From assembly GCA_028288365.1 (NCBI GenBank), contig JAQBNU010000059.1, forward strand, positions 1 through 46,934: DNA of 46,934 nt, written 5' to 3'. Positions 26,781-36,500 of the stretch are shown here, one piece after another. Source of the stretch: Chitinophagaceae bacterium. GTDB lineage: Bacteria; Bacteroidota; Bacteroidia; Cytophagales; Cytophagaceae. Both the position numbers and the translations under genes were made by a program. Positions within the stretch are counted from its first letter, which is position 1. Each line of letters opens with the position of its first letter. The notes below the pieces were generated by a model. That model made no database searches and had not been told where the DNA came from. It saw nothing but the letters and a program-made list of their open reading frames with translations.

Positions 26781-27458
26781 TTACTCAGTCGCCAGGGCAT
26801 CTACACGCGCCTTGTATTTCTTGGCATCGGTAATTTCCGGAGACTTAGGATATTTAGTGATGATGACATCGTAAGCTTCAGCGGCGCTCTTGTCGTCTTT
26901 TAATGTTTCATAAGCCAACGCCAGCTTCATCAGGTAAACAGGAGTGAACTGTTCGTTGGGTTTATGATTAGCCGCTTTCTTGTAGGAAGAAACTGCATCT
27001 TCATATTTCTCCATTTCCATGTAGGCATCCCCGGTCAATGAATATGCTCTTGCCTGCAATAAGAAGTCGTTGGAAGAAAACTCATTCAAATTAGTAATGG
27101 CATCTTCGAATTTCGCTTGTTTCAAATAGATAACACCGGTGTAGAAATGCGCCAGTTTACCTGTTTTTGTTCCAGAATATTTATCGGCAATGTCCAATAA
27201 GCCTAACACTTTACCATCGCCTTTCAACGCTTTATCCAATGAATCTTGTTCGAAGAAATAAACTGCAGGATAAATTTCATTCTGTGCTTCTTTGTTGGAT
27301 TCGTCCAGTGTGTAGTTGTAATAGAAATAACCGGCGATTCCGAGTGTTATTACTCCAAGAGCACCCAAGAATAAGTTTCTGTATTTTTCTACCGGAGGTT
27401 TTGAAGATGATGTTTCCACTTTTGCTTTTACCTCAGTTGTTGTTTTTACGTCTGCCAT
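26781..27458 (-). CDS. Membrane-anchored TPR protein
   Basis: A 225-residue protein from the ATG at 27458 (MADVKTTTEVKAKVE). A longer in-frame reading to 27569 overlaps pdhA and has no support. After a short cytoplasmic segment there is one membrane helix (about 29-46, LFLGALGVITLGIAGYFYY), then tetratricopeptide-like helices: GKLAHFYTGVIYLKQAKFED, FLLQARAYSLTGDAYMEMEK, YEDAVSSYKKAANHKPNEQ and LALAYETLKDDKSAAEAYD. The layout matches the YfgM/TPR-21 kind of periplasmic chaperone partner found widely in Bacteroidota. It lies 25 bases after pdhA. Confidence 0.82.
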   Translation of the reverse strand: MADVKTTTEVKAKVETSSSKPPVEKYRNLFLGALGVITLGIAGYFYYNYTLDESNKEAQNEIYPAVYFFEQDSLDKALKGDGKVLGLLDIADKYSGTKTGKLAHFYTGVIYLKQAKFEDAITNLNEFSSNDFLLQARAYSLTGDAYMEMEKYEDAVSSYKKAANHKPNEQFTPVYLMKLALAYETLKDDKSAAEAYDVIITKYPKSPEITDAKKYKARVDALATE

Positions 27459-27483
27459 TTTTGTATTAGGAAATAAAAATAAA

Positions 27484-28527
27484 TTACTCGATGATGAATG
27501 GATAATTCTGGTCAACATATACATCTTTGTATGCATCTGTTGCATTTGGATAAGGAGACTCTTCTGCAAATTTCACGGAAGCTTCTACTACCACTTTGAT
27601 GTCTTTGTCAATTTTTTCCAGATCTGCTTCTGTAGCATATTTGTTTTCAAGGATCGCCATTCTCACTTGTTCGATCGGATCTTGTGCTTTGTACTCTTCC
27701 AATTCTTCTTTGGTACGGTACTTCGCAGGATCTGACATGGAGTGTCCTTTATAGCGGTATGTTCTGAATTCTAATAACGTCGGTCCGTCCCCTTTTCTTG
27801 CACGCTCTGCAGCACGCTCTACGGCCAGGTGTACTTCTTCCACTCTCATCGCATCTACTGGCTCTGAAGGGATATCGTATGATTCACCTAGTTTATAAAG
27901 TTCCGTTACGTTCGATGTTCTTTGTACAGAAGTACCCATGGCGTAACCATTGTTCTCAATCACGAAAATCACCGGAATCTTCCATAGCATGGCCATGTTC
28001 AATGTCTCGTGGAACGCACCCTGACGAACTGCACCATCACCCATGTAGCAAATGCACAGGTTGTCGGTACCTTTGTATTTTTCTGCGAAAGCAAGACCAG
28101 CACCCAATGGCACTTGTCCGCCTACAATACCATGACCACCAACGAAGCCTACTTCTTTGTCGAAGATGTGCATAGAACCACCTTTACCTTTAGAAGAGCC
28201 TGTTACTTTACCATACAGTTCCGCCATGACCGCATTAGGGCTTGTGCCCAATGCCAACGGCTGACCGTGATCGCGGTAAGCGGTAATGTATTTGTCGCCT
28301 TTTTTCAGCGCGGAAACAGCACCCAAAGCACAAGCCTCCTGGCCAATGTACAAGTGACAGAATCCTTTTATCTTCTGCTGGCCATACAATTGACCTGCCT
28401 TTTCTTCGAACTTTCTCAACAACTGCATTTTCTCATACCAGAAAAGATATGTTTCCTTGGTAAATTTTGAATAGGCGGTTACTTTTGTTTTACCGTTGTC
28501 TTTCACTTTATCCTTTACGCTAGCCAT
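27484..28527 (-). CDS. pdhA: Pyruvate dehydrogenase E1 component, alpha subunit
   Basis: A 347-residue ThDP-dependent E1-alpha subunit that decarboxylates pyruvate with its beta partner and passes the acetyl group to E2. The ThDP motif runs from GDGAVRQGAFHE to NMAMLWKIPVIFVIENNGYA (about 168-200). The phosphorylation-loop region YRYKGHSMSDPAKYRTKEE (about 268-286) is family-typical. The N-terminal LRKFEEKAGQLYGQQKIKGF is the usual entry helix. The beta subunit and E2/E3 genes are not in the window. A branched-chain oxoacid dehydrogenase alpha subunit is a less likely reading. Confidence 0.92.
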   Translation of the reverse strand: MASVKDKVKDNGKTKVTAYSKFTKETYLFWYEKMQLLRKFEEKAGQLYGQQKIKGFCHLYIGQEACALGAVSALKKGDKYITAYRDHGQPLALGTSPNAVMAELYGKVTGSSKGKGGSMHIFDKEVGFVGGHGIVGGQVPLGAGLAFAEKYKGTDNLCICYMGDGAVRQGAFHETLNMAMLWKIPVIFVIENNGYAMGTSVQRTSNVTELYKLGESYDIPSEPVDAMRVEEVHLAVERAAERARKGDGPTLLEFRTYRYKGHSMSDPAKYRTKEELEEYKAQDPIEQVRMAILENKYATEADLEKIDKDIKVVVEASVKFAEESPYPNATDAYKDVYVDQNYPFIIE

Positions 28528-28558
28528 TTCTTAAAACCTTATTAGTGTACAAAGCGCC

Positions 28559-28589
28559 CAAAAATAAGGAATTTTCATGTACATAGAAA
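28559..28589 (-). promoter_or_regulatory. Candidate promoter of pdhA
   Basis: TATTTTTG (minus strand, 28566-28559) matches the TAnnTTTG -7 box. TTTC (28589-28586), 19 bases upstream, is one mismatch from the -33 TTTG. The upstream half overlaps the recF start codon region (28577). The predicted leader is about 25 bases. Confidence 0.45.
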
Positions 28590-29692
28590 AACTTAACGTG
28601 CTTAATTTCAAGAATTATTCCAGCGAGGAAATAAGCCTCTCTCCTGAAATTAACCTTGTTACGGGTTTGAACGGCAGTGGGAAGACAAATTTGCTGGATG
28701 CCATTCATTGTTTGAGCCTAGGGAAAAGCGCTTTTTCAACCCAGGAGCAGAACCTTATCCTCACTCATCAACCTTTTCTTTCCGTGCTTGGATTTTTTCA
28801 TAAATCAGGAAAATCTTATGAAGTGCGTTACGATTATCAGAAAGGAAGTAAAAAAGTTATTCTGCTGGACGGAAAAGCATACGATCGCTTGAGCGATCAC
28901 ATCGGGCGTTTCCCAGTGGTCATGATCAATCCCGACGATCAGAAAATCATACGGGAAGGCAGTGAAGAACGTCGCAAATTTTTTGATCAACTCTTTTGTC
29001 AGATCGATCATCACTACCTTACACAACTCATGCATTACGTGCACTTGTTGAAACAGCGCAATGCCTTGTTGAAAGAATGGAAAGAAAGCTCCGGTAAAAA
29101 AGATTATGTGCTGCTTGACTCTTACGACGCGCCATTGTTGCGCCTCAACAAGGAGTTGTACGACAAGCGTCAAAAATACACGGCACACTTTATGACGTAT
29201 TTTCTATTGCAATATAAAAAGTTGACCGAAGATAAAGAGCAGATGAAAATCGTCTACCAATCGGATGTAGCCAAAGAAGATTTTGCCGGTTTGTTTCATA
29301 AAAACAGAGAGCGTGATCAAATCCTGGAGCGCACGACACTGGGCATACACAAAGACGATTTCATCTTCACCATTGGTGAACAGCAAGCCGTAAAACATTT
29401 CGGATCACAAGGTCAGCAGAAATCTTTTGTCATCGCACTCAAACTGGCACAATTGGAGATGATGCGTGAATTCAGCAAAACAGAACCGATTCTGCTGCTG
29501 GATGATATTTTTGACAAACTGGACGATGAACGTATCCATCACTTGGTGCATAATATTGCCGGTACGACATCAGGGCAAATTTTCATTACCGATGCAAGAC
29601 CAGAAAGATCAATGGAAATAATACGACTGTTGAAGAGAGAAATCCGTATATTTCATGTAAGTAAGGGAGAAATAGTAGTAAGTGATAAGTAA
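28577..29692 (+). CDS. recF: DNA replication and repair protein RecF
   Basis: A 371-residue SMC-like ATPase that loads RecA at gapped DNA with RecO and RecR. The N terminus MYIEKLNVLNFKNYSSEEI leads to the Walker A LNGSGKTNLLDAIHCLS (about 31-47). The C-terminal signature FGSQGQQKSFVIALKLAQL (about 275-293) precedes Walker B EPILLLDDIFDKLDDERIH (about 306-324). The length is normal. The start lies 49 bases from the divergent pdhA start. The gene does not neighbour dnaA/dnaN/gyrB, unlike in many bacteria. It is followed by a palindromic element and a DUF721 gene. Confidence 0.96.
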   Translation: MYIEKLNVLNFKNYSSEEISLSPEINLVTGLNGSGKTNLLDAIHCLSLGKSAFSTQEQNLILTHQPFLSVLGFFHKSGKSYEVRYDYQKGSKKVILLDGKAYDRLSDHIGRFPVVMINPDDQKIIREGSEERRKFFDQLFCQIDHHYLTQLMHYVHLLKQRNALLKEWKESSGKKDYVLLDSYDAPLLRLNKELYDKRQKYTAHFMTYFLLQYKKLTEDKEQMKIVYQSDVAKEDFAGLFHKNRERDQILERTTLGIHKDDFIFTIGEQQAVKHFGSQGQQKSFVIALKLAQLEMMREFSKTEPILLLDDIFDKLDDERIHHLVHNIAGTTSGQIFITDARPERSMEIIRLLKREIRIFHVSKGEIVVSDK

Positions 29693-29702
29693 AACTGTTC
29701 CT

Positions 29703-29866
29703 GTTATTCTTGCTGTCTTGCCCCTAAATCCCCTGAAGGGGACTTACAAATAAAAACTTTTTAGTATTTACTTACTCCTTGAAGAGAGGAATGCTTATTT
29801 CAAAATTAACTTATAATAAACTCAAGTCCGCTAATAAGCGGGATTAGGGCAAGACAGTAAGAATTA
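29703..29866. repeat. MITE-like palindromic element, copy A
   Basis: The terminal repeats begin CTGTCTTGCCCCTAAATCCC at 29713, and the inverse end is AGGGCAAGACAG (29846-29857). Flanking bases extend the pairing outward (ATTCTTG versus TAAGAAT). The left arm holds an inner hairpin CCCC-TGAA-GGGG. The right arm has CCGCT-TATT-AGCGG in the corresponding place. The core 29713-29857 is 145 bases, has no reading frame of note, and its right end abuts the start codon of the DUF721 gene at 29866. Confidence 0.75.
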
Positions 29867-30180
29867 TGTACAACGATAAAGATTTCTACAAACGCAAGTC
29901 CGACATCCAAAGCATTGGTGAAGCTTTGGGCGACATGCTGGATGCGTTTAAAATAAAAAAGAAATTCAATCAAACACACGTCATACAAGCCTGGGGAGAG
30001 TTGATGGGCACCGCTATTGCCAAACAAACCCGGGAGATCTTTTTTAAGGATCAGAAATTATTTGTGCGCATCGATTCCGGTGCATTGAAACAGGAACTTT
30101 CCATGCATAAAAGCTTAGTGGCTGAAAAACTCAATAAATTTATAGGAGAAGAAGTCGTCAAAGAAGTAATCTTTTTATAA
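29866..30180 (+). CDS. DUF721 family protein (DciA-like)
   Basis: A 104-residue basic protein of the DUF721 family, whose DciA members help load the replicative helicase DnaB in bacteria that lack DnaC. Recognisable features are SIGEALGDMLDAFKIKKKF (about 13-31), VIQAWGELMGTAIAKQTREI (about 38-57) and the strand-rich C terminus LFVRIDSGALKQELSMHKS. A role in DNA metabolism fits the proximity of recF, which lies just before the palindromic element. The stop codon overlaps the next start by one base (TAATG), so translation is probably coupled to the large secreted protein. Confidence 0.85.
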   Translation: MYNDKDFYKRKSDIQSIGEALGDMLDAFKIKKKFNQTHVIQAWGELMGTAIAKQTREIFFKDQKLFVRIDSGALKQELSMHKSLVAEKLNKFIGEEVVKEVIFL

Positions 30181-33100
30181 TGAATAAACTTGTGCGTCTT
30201 GGTATATTTTTTCTGTTTGTCACGCTGATGGGCATGACCACGCCAACCGTTGCTTCCGATGGCATCAAGAACCAGGGATTTATTTTGAATCAGGGACAAT
30301 GGCCGGATCGTATTTTATCACGCGCTTCTTTTTCTTTCGGAGATGTCATCGTACAAAAAGACGGTATCCTATTTTACCTACGCGACAAAAGTCATTCTCA
30401 CTCTCATCATCCTGCATCAAATAATAAAAGTGATACACTGTCTGTAAGAACACGCAGCCATGTGTACAAAATGAAATTCAGAAACGGTACGTTACATGCC
30501 CCGACAGGATTTAACCCATCTGTTTTTCAAGTCAATTATATCAAGGGTAATGATGCTACCAAATGGGCAAAGGGATTGGCCTGTTATCAAAAGTTAGTCA
30601 TTGCAGATGTCTATCCCAATATTGACCTGGTATTATACAGCACTGACAATGGAATGAAATACGATTTGTTCCTCAAGGCAAAAGCAGATCCCAAACAAAT
30701 TACGATTGACTACGAAGGTGCAGACGGTTTATCGATCGATGAGCAAGGAAACCTTCAGATCAAAACTTCTTTGGGGAACATTACTGAACAAATGCCGATT
30801 GCCTTTCTTGAAAAAGAGAGTCAGTCCAGAGAACCCGTCATTTGCCGTTACCAGCTTACAGGCAATACGGTGAGATTCTCTGTGAAAAACCTTTCACGCA
30901 ACAAGCAAGAAAAATTAATCATTGATCCGCAATTGATCTTTGCCACTTACTCACAATCTACTGCAGACAATTGGGGAAATACAGCTACTTACGATTCAAC
31001 GGGTGCTTTGTATGCAGCAGGCATAGCATTTGATCAAGGGTTTCCTGTGACCCTTGGTGCTTATGATAGTACATTTAATAGCGTATATGGTTCCAGTAAT
31101 TCGTTTAACGGAGAAGGAGATCCCGACATCGCCATCATGAAGTTCAGTGCTTCGGGGACTTTGATATATGCTACATATCTTGGAGGCGGTATAGCGGAAA
31201 CACCGACCAGCACAATCGTCAATAGCAATGGCGAACTATACATTCTTGGAACTACCGGTTCAAGAGGAGCGATAGGCGAAGGGGCTCCCTTCCCCACTAC
31301 ACCAGGTGCGTATCAACAGGTCTTCAAAGGTGGGTCAGCCATTTATCCTTTAGGCTATTCAGAGGGAATTTATCATCCTTATGGTTCCGATCTATTCATC
31401 TCCAGACTGAACAGTGATGGTTCTTCTCTATTGTCTTCCACACTTGTAGGAGGTACAGGCAACGATGGACTTCTATTGAACAATGATGTTTTAGCCAGAA
31501 ATTACGGAGATGTATTTCGCAGTGAAATTTTGTTAGACAGCATGGGTGATGTATACATTGCCTCACACACACAATCCACCGATATACTTGATCTATCAAA
31601 ACCAGGTTATAATAAAACATACGCCGGAGGTGGAAGAGACGGTATCGTAATGAAATTAACTGCCGATCTATCTGCCGTAGTCTGGAACACTTATTTTGGA
31701 GGCAATGGATTGGATGCTTGTTACTCTTTACAATTTGGGGTTAATAAAACGATATACGTTTCAGGCGGGACTACCAGCACCAATCTCTCTACACATGGTG
31801 GATTGGAGAAAGTATACAATGGAGATGTCGACGGGTTCATTTTTAATTTGTCGCTGGATGGGAATACGCTGATTAATGCTACCTATATCGGTACTTCTTT
31901 ACCTGATCAATGTTATTTGGTTCAAACAGACGAAGAGGGCTTTGTGTATGTGTTGGGTCAAAGTATAGGATCTTATCCCGTTGCGAATGCTCCTTATTCT
32001 AATAGAGGCGCGCATCAATTCATTCATAAACTTAATTCCGATCTCGACTCTACTGTTTTTTCTACGGTGATCGGTTCATCGGGGAAAAGTACCATTGATT
32101 TTGTACCCACCGCATTTCTGGTTAATGAATGCGGAAATATTTTTCTTTCCGGTTGGGGAGGTGTTGTTAATGATCCCAACTCTTACTATGTACAAGATCG
32201 ATTTGGAAATATTTACATACAAACCGATGGAACCAATTATCAGGGTGGCGATACATACAATTTACCCATCACCAGCAATGCGTTTCAAAAAACCACCGAT
32301 GGAAATGATTTCTATTTGATGGTATTGAAAAAAGACGCCGCAAAATTATTGTATTCCACCTACATCGGTGGTAATAATGAAATAGAACATGTAGATGGAG
32401 GAACCAGTAGGTTTGACAAACGTGGTATCGTATACCAATCGGTTTGCGCAGGTTGTGGAGGAACCTCACATTTTCCTGTCACTGATCACAGCACCAACCA
32501 TAGTTTCAATTGCAACAATGCTGTTTTCAAATTTGACTTAAGCAGTTTGAAAGCCGACTTCATTGTAGACACCACAAAAATTTGCAACAGTGGTCCAGTA
32601 ACATTTACGAATACCAGTTTAGGCGGTGCCTCGTACAATTGGCAATTAGGAGATGGAGGTACTTCTACTTCTTCCACCAGCTTTACTCATACCTATACAA
32701 AACCTGGAACATATACTGCAAAACTTTTCGTAACAGATGAGACGACTTGCAAAGCCATTGATTCAGCGCAAAAGATCATCAATGTATATAATCTTCCGTC
32801 AGGAGATTTTATTGCCGATACGGCCATTATATGTAAAGGCGACACCGCACAAATCAATGCGACATATAACGCGAACTATACTTACCTATGGACACCGAAC
32901 CAATACCTCATTGACAATACGGTATACAACCCTAGAGCGTACCCTCCTTCCACAAAACTATATTATGTAACGATCAAAGATCAGGTCACGCAGTGTATAA
33001 ACACAGACAGTGCATTGGTGATGATCGTGCAAGCCTTTGCCGATACGGACTACGAGAACCTCACAGGATGCAGCGGACAACCTGTTGTACGAGTAAGAAA

Positions 33101-33515
33101 TGAATCGGATAAAGAAGGCTTCACGTACTTATGGAATTTTGGTGACGGTTCCACCTCTTCGGATGCACAACAAACGACACATACCTATTCTGATTTTGGA
33201 GATTACATCGTCAGCGTTACGGTGTCTAATCATTCCTGTGGCATCACAGATACCGTGCATGTACACTTGCCTCTGGTTAAGATCCCAAATCTGTTTACTC
33301 CAAACGGAGATAACCACAACGATAAATATGTTATCGAAGGCATGACTGCCAACTGGAAACTGGAAATATACAACCGATGGGGGAATCCGATCTATACCCG
33401 CGAACCATACGATCAATCGTGGGATGGAGGAGACCTGAGTGGTGGTGTGTATTATTTTCTAATCACCGATCCAGCAGGAAATAAGTGTAAGGGTTGGGTG
33501 GAAGTGTTTAAATAG
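30180..33515 (+). CDS. Large secreted SBBP/PKD protein with gliding-motility C-terminal domain
   Basis: An 1111-residue exported protein. Order: signal peptide (1-27); a DUF7948-type N-terminal domain (about 30-260, QGFILNQGQWPDRILSRASF); five or six SBBP/beta-propeller repeats (about 260-770) with recurring blades such as DIAIMKFSASGTLIYATYLG and DGIVMKLTADLSAVVWNTYF; a PKD domain (about 795-870, NWQLGDGGTSTSSTSFTHTY); an Ig-like segment (about 875-960); and a second PKD (about 965-1030, YLWNFGDGSTSSDAQQTTHT). The C-terminal gliding/type IX domain (IPNLFTPNGDNHNDKY, EIYNRWGNPIY) starts near residue 1036. It is likely displayed on the cell surface; the ligand is unknown. Its start overlaps the DUF721 stop by one base. 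Confidence 0.9.
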   Translation: MNKLVRLGIFFLFVTLMGMTTPTVASDGIKNQGFILNQGQWPDRILSRASFSFGDVIVQKDGILFYLRDKSHSHSHHPASNNKSDTLSVRTRSHVYKMKFRNGTLHAPTGFNPSVFQVNYIKGNDATKWAKGLACYQKLVIADVYPNIDLVLYSTDNGMKYDLFLKAKADPKQITIDYEGADGLSIDEQGNLQIKTSLGNITEQMPIAFLEKESQSREPVICRYQLTGNTVRFSVKNLSRNKQEKLIIDPQLIFATYSQSTADNWGNTATYDSTGALYAAGIAFDQGFPVTLGAYDSTFNSVYGSSNSFNGEGDPDIAIMKFSASGTLIYATYLGGGIAETPTSTIVNSNGELYILGTTGSRGAIGEGAPFPTTPGAYQQVFKGGSAIYPLGYSEGIYHPYGSDLFISRLNSDGSSLLSSTLVGGTGNDGLLLNNDVLARNYGDVFRSEILLDSMGDVYIASHTQSTDILDLSKPGYNKTYAGGGRDGIVMKLTADLSAVVWNTYFGGNGLDACYSLQFGVNKTIYVSGGTTSTNLSTHGGLEKVYNGDVDGFIFNLSLDGNTLINATYIGTSLPDQCYLVQTDEEGFVYVLGQSIGSYPVANAPYSNRGAHQFIHKLNSDLDSTVFSTVIGSSGKSTIDFVPTAFLVNECGNIFLSGWGGVVNDPNSYYVQDRFGNIYIQTDGTNYQGGDTYNLPITSNAFQKTTDGNDFYLMVLKKDAAKLLYSTYIGGNNEIEHVDGGTSRFDKRGIVYQSVCAGCGGTSHFPVTDHSTNHSFNCNNAVFKFDLSSLKADFIVDTTKICNSGPVTFTNTSLGGASYNWQLGDGGTSTSSTSFTHTYTKPGTYTAKLFVTDETTCKAIDSAQKIINVYNLPSGDFIADTAIICKGDTAQINATYNANYTYLWTPNQYLIDNTVYNPRAYPPSTKLYYVTIKDQVTQCINTDSALVMIVQAFADTDYENLTGCSGQPVVRVRNESDKEGFTYLWNFGDGSTSSDAQQTTHTYSDFGDYIVSVTVSNHSCGITDTVHVHLPLVKIPNLFTPNGDNHNDKYVIEGMTANWKLEIYNRWGNPIYTREPYDQSWDGGDLSGGVYYFLITDPAGNKCKGWVEVFK

Positions 33516-33566
33516 GGACGAGCAAGGAGGGACGAAAAGATTTTCTCGTCGCTCCTTGCTCGTCCC
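33515..33566. terminator. Long hairpin between convergent genes
   Basis: GGGACGAGCAAGGAGGGACG (from 33515) pairs with GTCGCTCCTTGCTCGTCCC (33548-33566). The full 21-base stem has one mismatch and a 10-base loop. It starts at the stop codon of the SBBP/PKD gene and ends 25 bases before that of the helicase gene. T-runs are short, so it may be a bidirectional terminator or an intergenic repeat. The related wording GGAGGAACGAGCCAGGAGG occurs after recX (about 22699). Confidence 0.6.
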
Positions 33567-33590
33567 TTGTCTGTTTTTAAAATGAACTTT

Positions 33591-36500
33591 CTATTGCTCT
33601 TCACTATTACTCACCAACGTCAACTCTCCGTCCTTATAATTCTCTTTCACAAAATTACACCAGTTGCAATCCTTATCGCCACAACCCACGTCGAACTTCA
33701 GGTCCAGGATGTTGCGGTAGACTTCTTTGATTTGCCCTCTGAGTACTGCTTCATCTTGTGGAGTAACTGGGACTTTGTAAGAAATGAATTCATTGCTTTT
33801 TTTATCCGGTTCTAAAAATTCAAAGCGTCCACTGTCAAATACAAATGTTTGACGCTGCTGATTGTCCAGCAACAATTTATAAAACACCATCTGTCTCCAG
33901 TAGTCTCCACCGTTGGGATCTTTATCGCTTGGGCCGTGTACTTTTTTTAATCCGTTGACAGGATTACCTGTTTTATAATCGATGACTTGTACTTTATTAT
34001 TTTCATGCCGTTCCATCTTATCGATCATACCTGTTACAGGCACTGCTTCAATTTCAATATTGTCAAATCGTTGTTCGATGATGAGGTCACGGCTTTGCTG
34101 TTTCCAGGTTTCAATGTTCTGATCGTAATTATCAGACAATACTTTTTTACCGTGCTCCAGCATGTTCTCGTATTGATCTTTGGTAAAGTGAGAATGGTAT
34201 TTGTTCATTCCCTTTTCAAAGAATGCTAACAACACCGCTTTCGAAGGATTGTTCTTTTCAGGATCAGCCAATAATTCTTCAAAATAATATTGCAAGGCCA
34301 AATGCACGGCACTACCAAAACCTGAATAAGAATTTCTGGAAGAAGGCACGCGCAAAATATTTTCAAAGTAAAAAGAAATGGGACAATCCAGGTACTTGTT
34401 CAAATGCGTGACACTGAGTTTGTATCCCTCCAGATCTTGTTTGATCTTTTCCGTATCCATCACTTCCAGTTTCACCTGACTGTTGTTTTTTAAATTGCTG
34501 TTGAGTCGATACAAGGCAACTTCATCTTCATTTCCCTCTTTGATTTCTAAAAAGTTTACCGCATCCCTGATCTCTGCAATGAACTGAGAAGCTTGCGTCT
34601 CCTTGCCTTTACTGTCTTCCACAGCATAACTGATCTTCAGTTTTTTCACTGCACGTGTCATGGCTACATAAAACAAACGACGCTCTTCTTCTATGTCTTC
34701 GTGATCGTTATCATCAGACAATAACGTCGGAGGAAAAACAAAGCCTTTGTTTTGTTGTCGGCTTTTCTCCCAATTGTTTTGTGTGGCTCCAATTACATAA
34801 ACCGCATCAAACTCTAGGCCCTTAGAAGCATGAGCCGTGAGGAAGTGTACACCTTTACTGGATACCGTAGATTTGTACAACGGCAATGTCAAACTGTAGC
34901 GATCCATTGCGTTGAGTGTATAGAAAAAATCTTTGACACTGTAATTTTTCTGTTTGTCTGAATCTTCTTTTAACAAATCAAAAAACGAACTCAACACCTG
35001 TATATTCCAATTGTGATCTTGTCCTCTCAATAAATAATTCATCATGCCTGATTCATTGAGGATGATTTCAAACAGTACCTGTGGCGTATTCACATGGTAT
35101 TGTTTGATCCAGTTTTCGATCAACAAAGACAAATGCGAAACGGCCGGCACATCTGATACACGGATGTCTGACAAATCTTTTGCATTGGCGATGATGGTGC
35201 GTATAGATTTTTCATAATTGGCCACCGTCGTGATCTTCGCCGCATCCAGCGCAATAATGGAGAAGACGGGATAATGCAAAATCTTGAACAATTCATTATC
35301 GGCTGAATAAGGTTTCTCTGCTTCATCGTAAACATACTTCAACATGGAAAGCAGCTGTCGTATGAAAGGGACTTCCAATACATTGATCGCTTTCTTCAAA
35401 TTGAGCGGAATATTTTTCTGTTCCAACGCACTCACCATGCGTTCGACAATGGCATGTGAACGATAGATCACAGCGATGTTGGATAAATCACCGGTCGCTT
35501 GGTAGGCTTCTTCTAACTCCGCAATGACAGATGCTTCTTCGTGGAATACATTTCTGTATTCTTTTACTTCCGGCAAATCAGGAATCGCTGCAATGCCTTC
35601 AGCAGAGGCGATGAGGTTTTTATCCAATCCCGGCAAGCGATCAATCAACCGTTCTTTGTTACACTCGATCAATGCTTTTGCAGCATCTAAAATCTTCTGT
35701 GTCGAGCGGTAATTACTCTTCATCACGATTCGTCGAAGGTCAGCGCTGTATTGGTCTACATAGCTGACGATATTTTTCATGCTCGCTCCCTGAAAGCGGT
35801 AAATCGATTGATCATCGTCTCCCACTACGAAAATATTCGGTGCGTCATCGTATGAAGAAAGTTCATTCAGGATTTCATTTTGTGCATTGCTCGTATCCTG
35901 GTATTCGTCCACCAAAATGTATTGAAACCTTTCCTGGTAGTTGTACAATAAATCTTTGTATGTCTTAAAGGCTTTGAGTACCCATAAGATCATGTCGTTG
36001 AAATCGTAACGACCCTTGGCCAACAGCAATTCCTGATACGCCTGATAATAGCTGGAAGCCTCGACCAACTTCTTCATCTTTAACTCTTCTTCCTGAATGA
36101 GTTTTAGTTTTAAGTCGCCTTTTTTAAAATCTTTTCCGTTGCGTTGGTATTGGTATTTTTCATCCAAGGGTAATCCTTGAATATAATCTTTCGCTGCCCG
36201 TTCAATACCTTCATACGTGAGGTATTCTTTTTTCATGGTATCGAACAATTGCTTCAAACTTTTGATCGCATATTTTTCCGCCTCTTCTTTCAGCTCACGA
36301 ATGATGCTATCTGTAGGAATCTTTCTGTACAACTCCTGATAGTACTGCATCGTTTCCAATTCAGATACCGGTTGCAATTCTCCTTTGCTGAAGTAATGCC
36401 GGTTGTACGTGATGACTTCGTTGCAGAACGAATGGAAAGTATGGATGCTTACTTTGTATGCCATAGGCCCCATGAACTTCAGCAAGCGATTGCGCATCGC

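Noticed and set aside
26781..27569. Longer start for the TPR protein (262 residues)
   Set aside because: The extra N terminus overlaps the pdhA coding end and has no family-like features; the ATG at 27458 places the membrane helix normally.
28009..28470. 153-residue plus-strand frame
   Set aside because: It lies wholly antisense to pdhA, whose motifs and length are intact, and it resembles no family I know.
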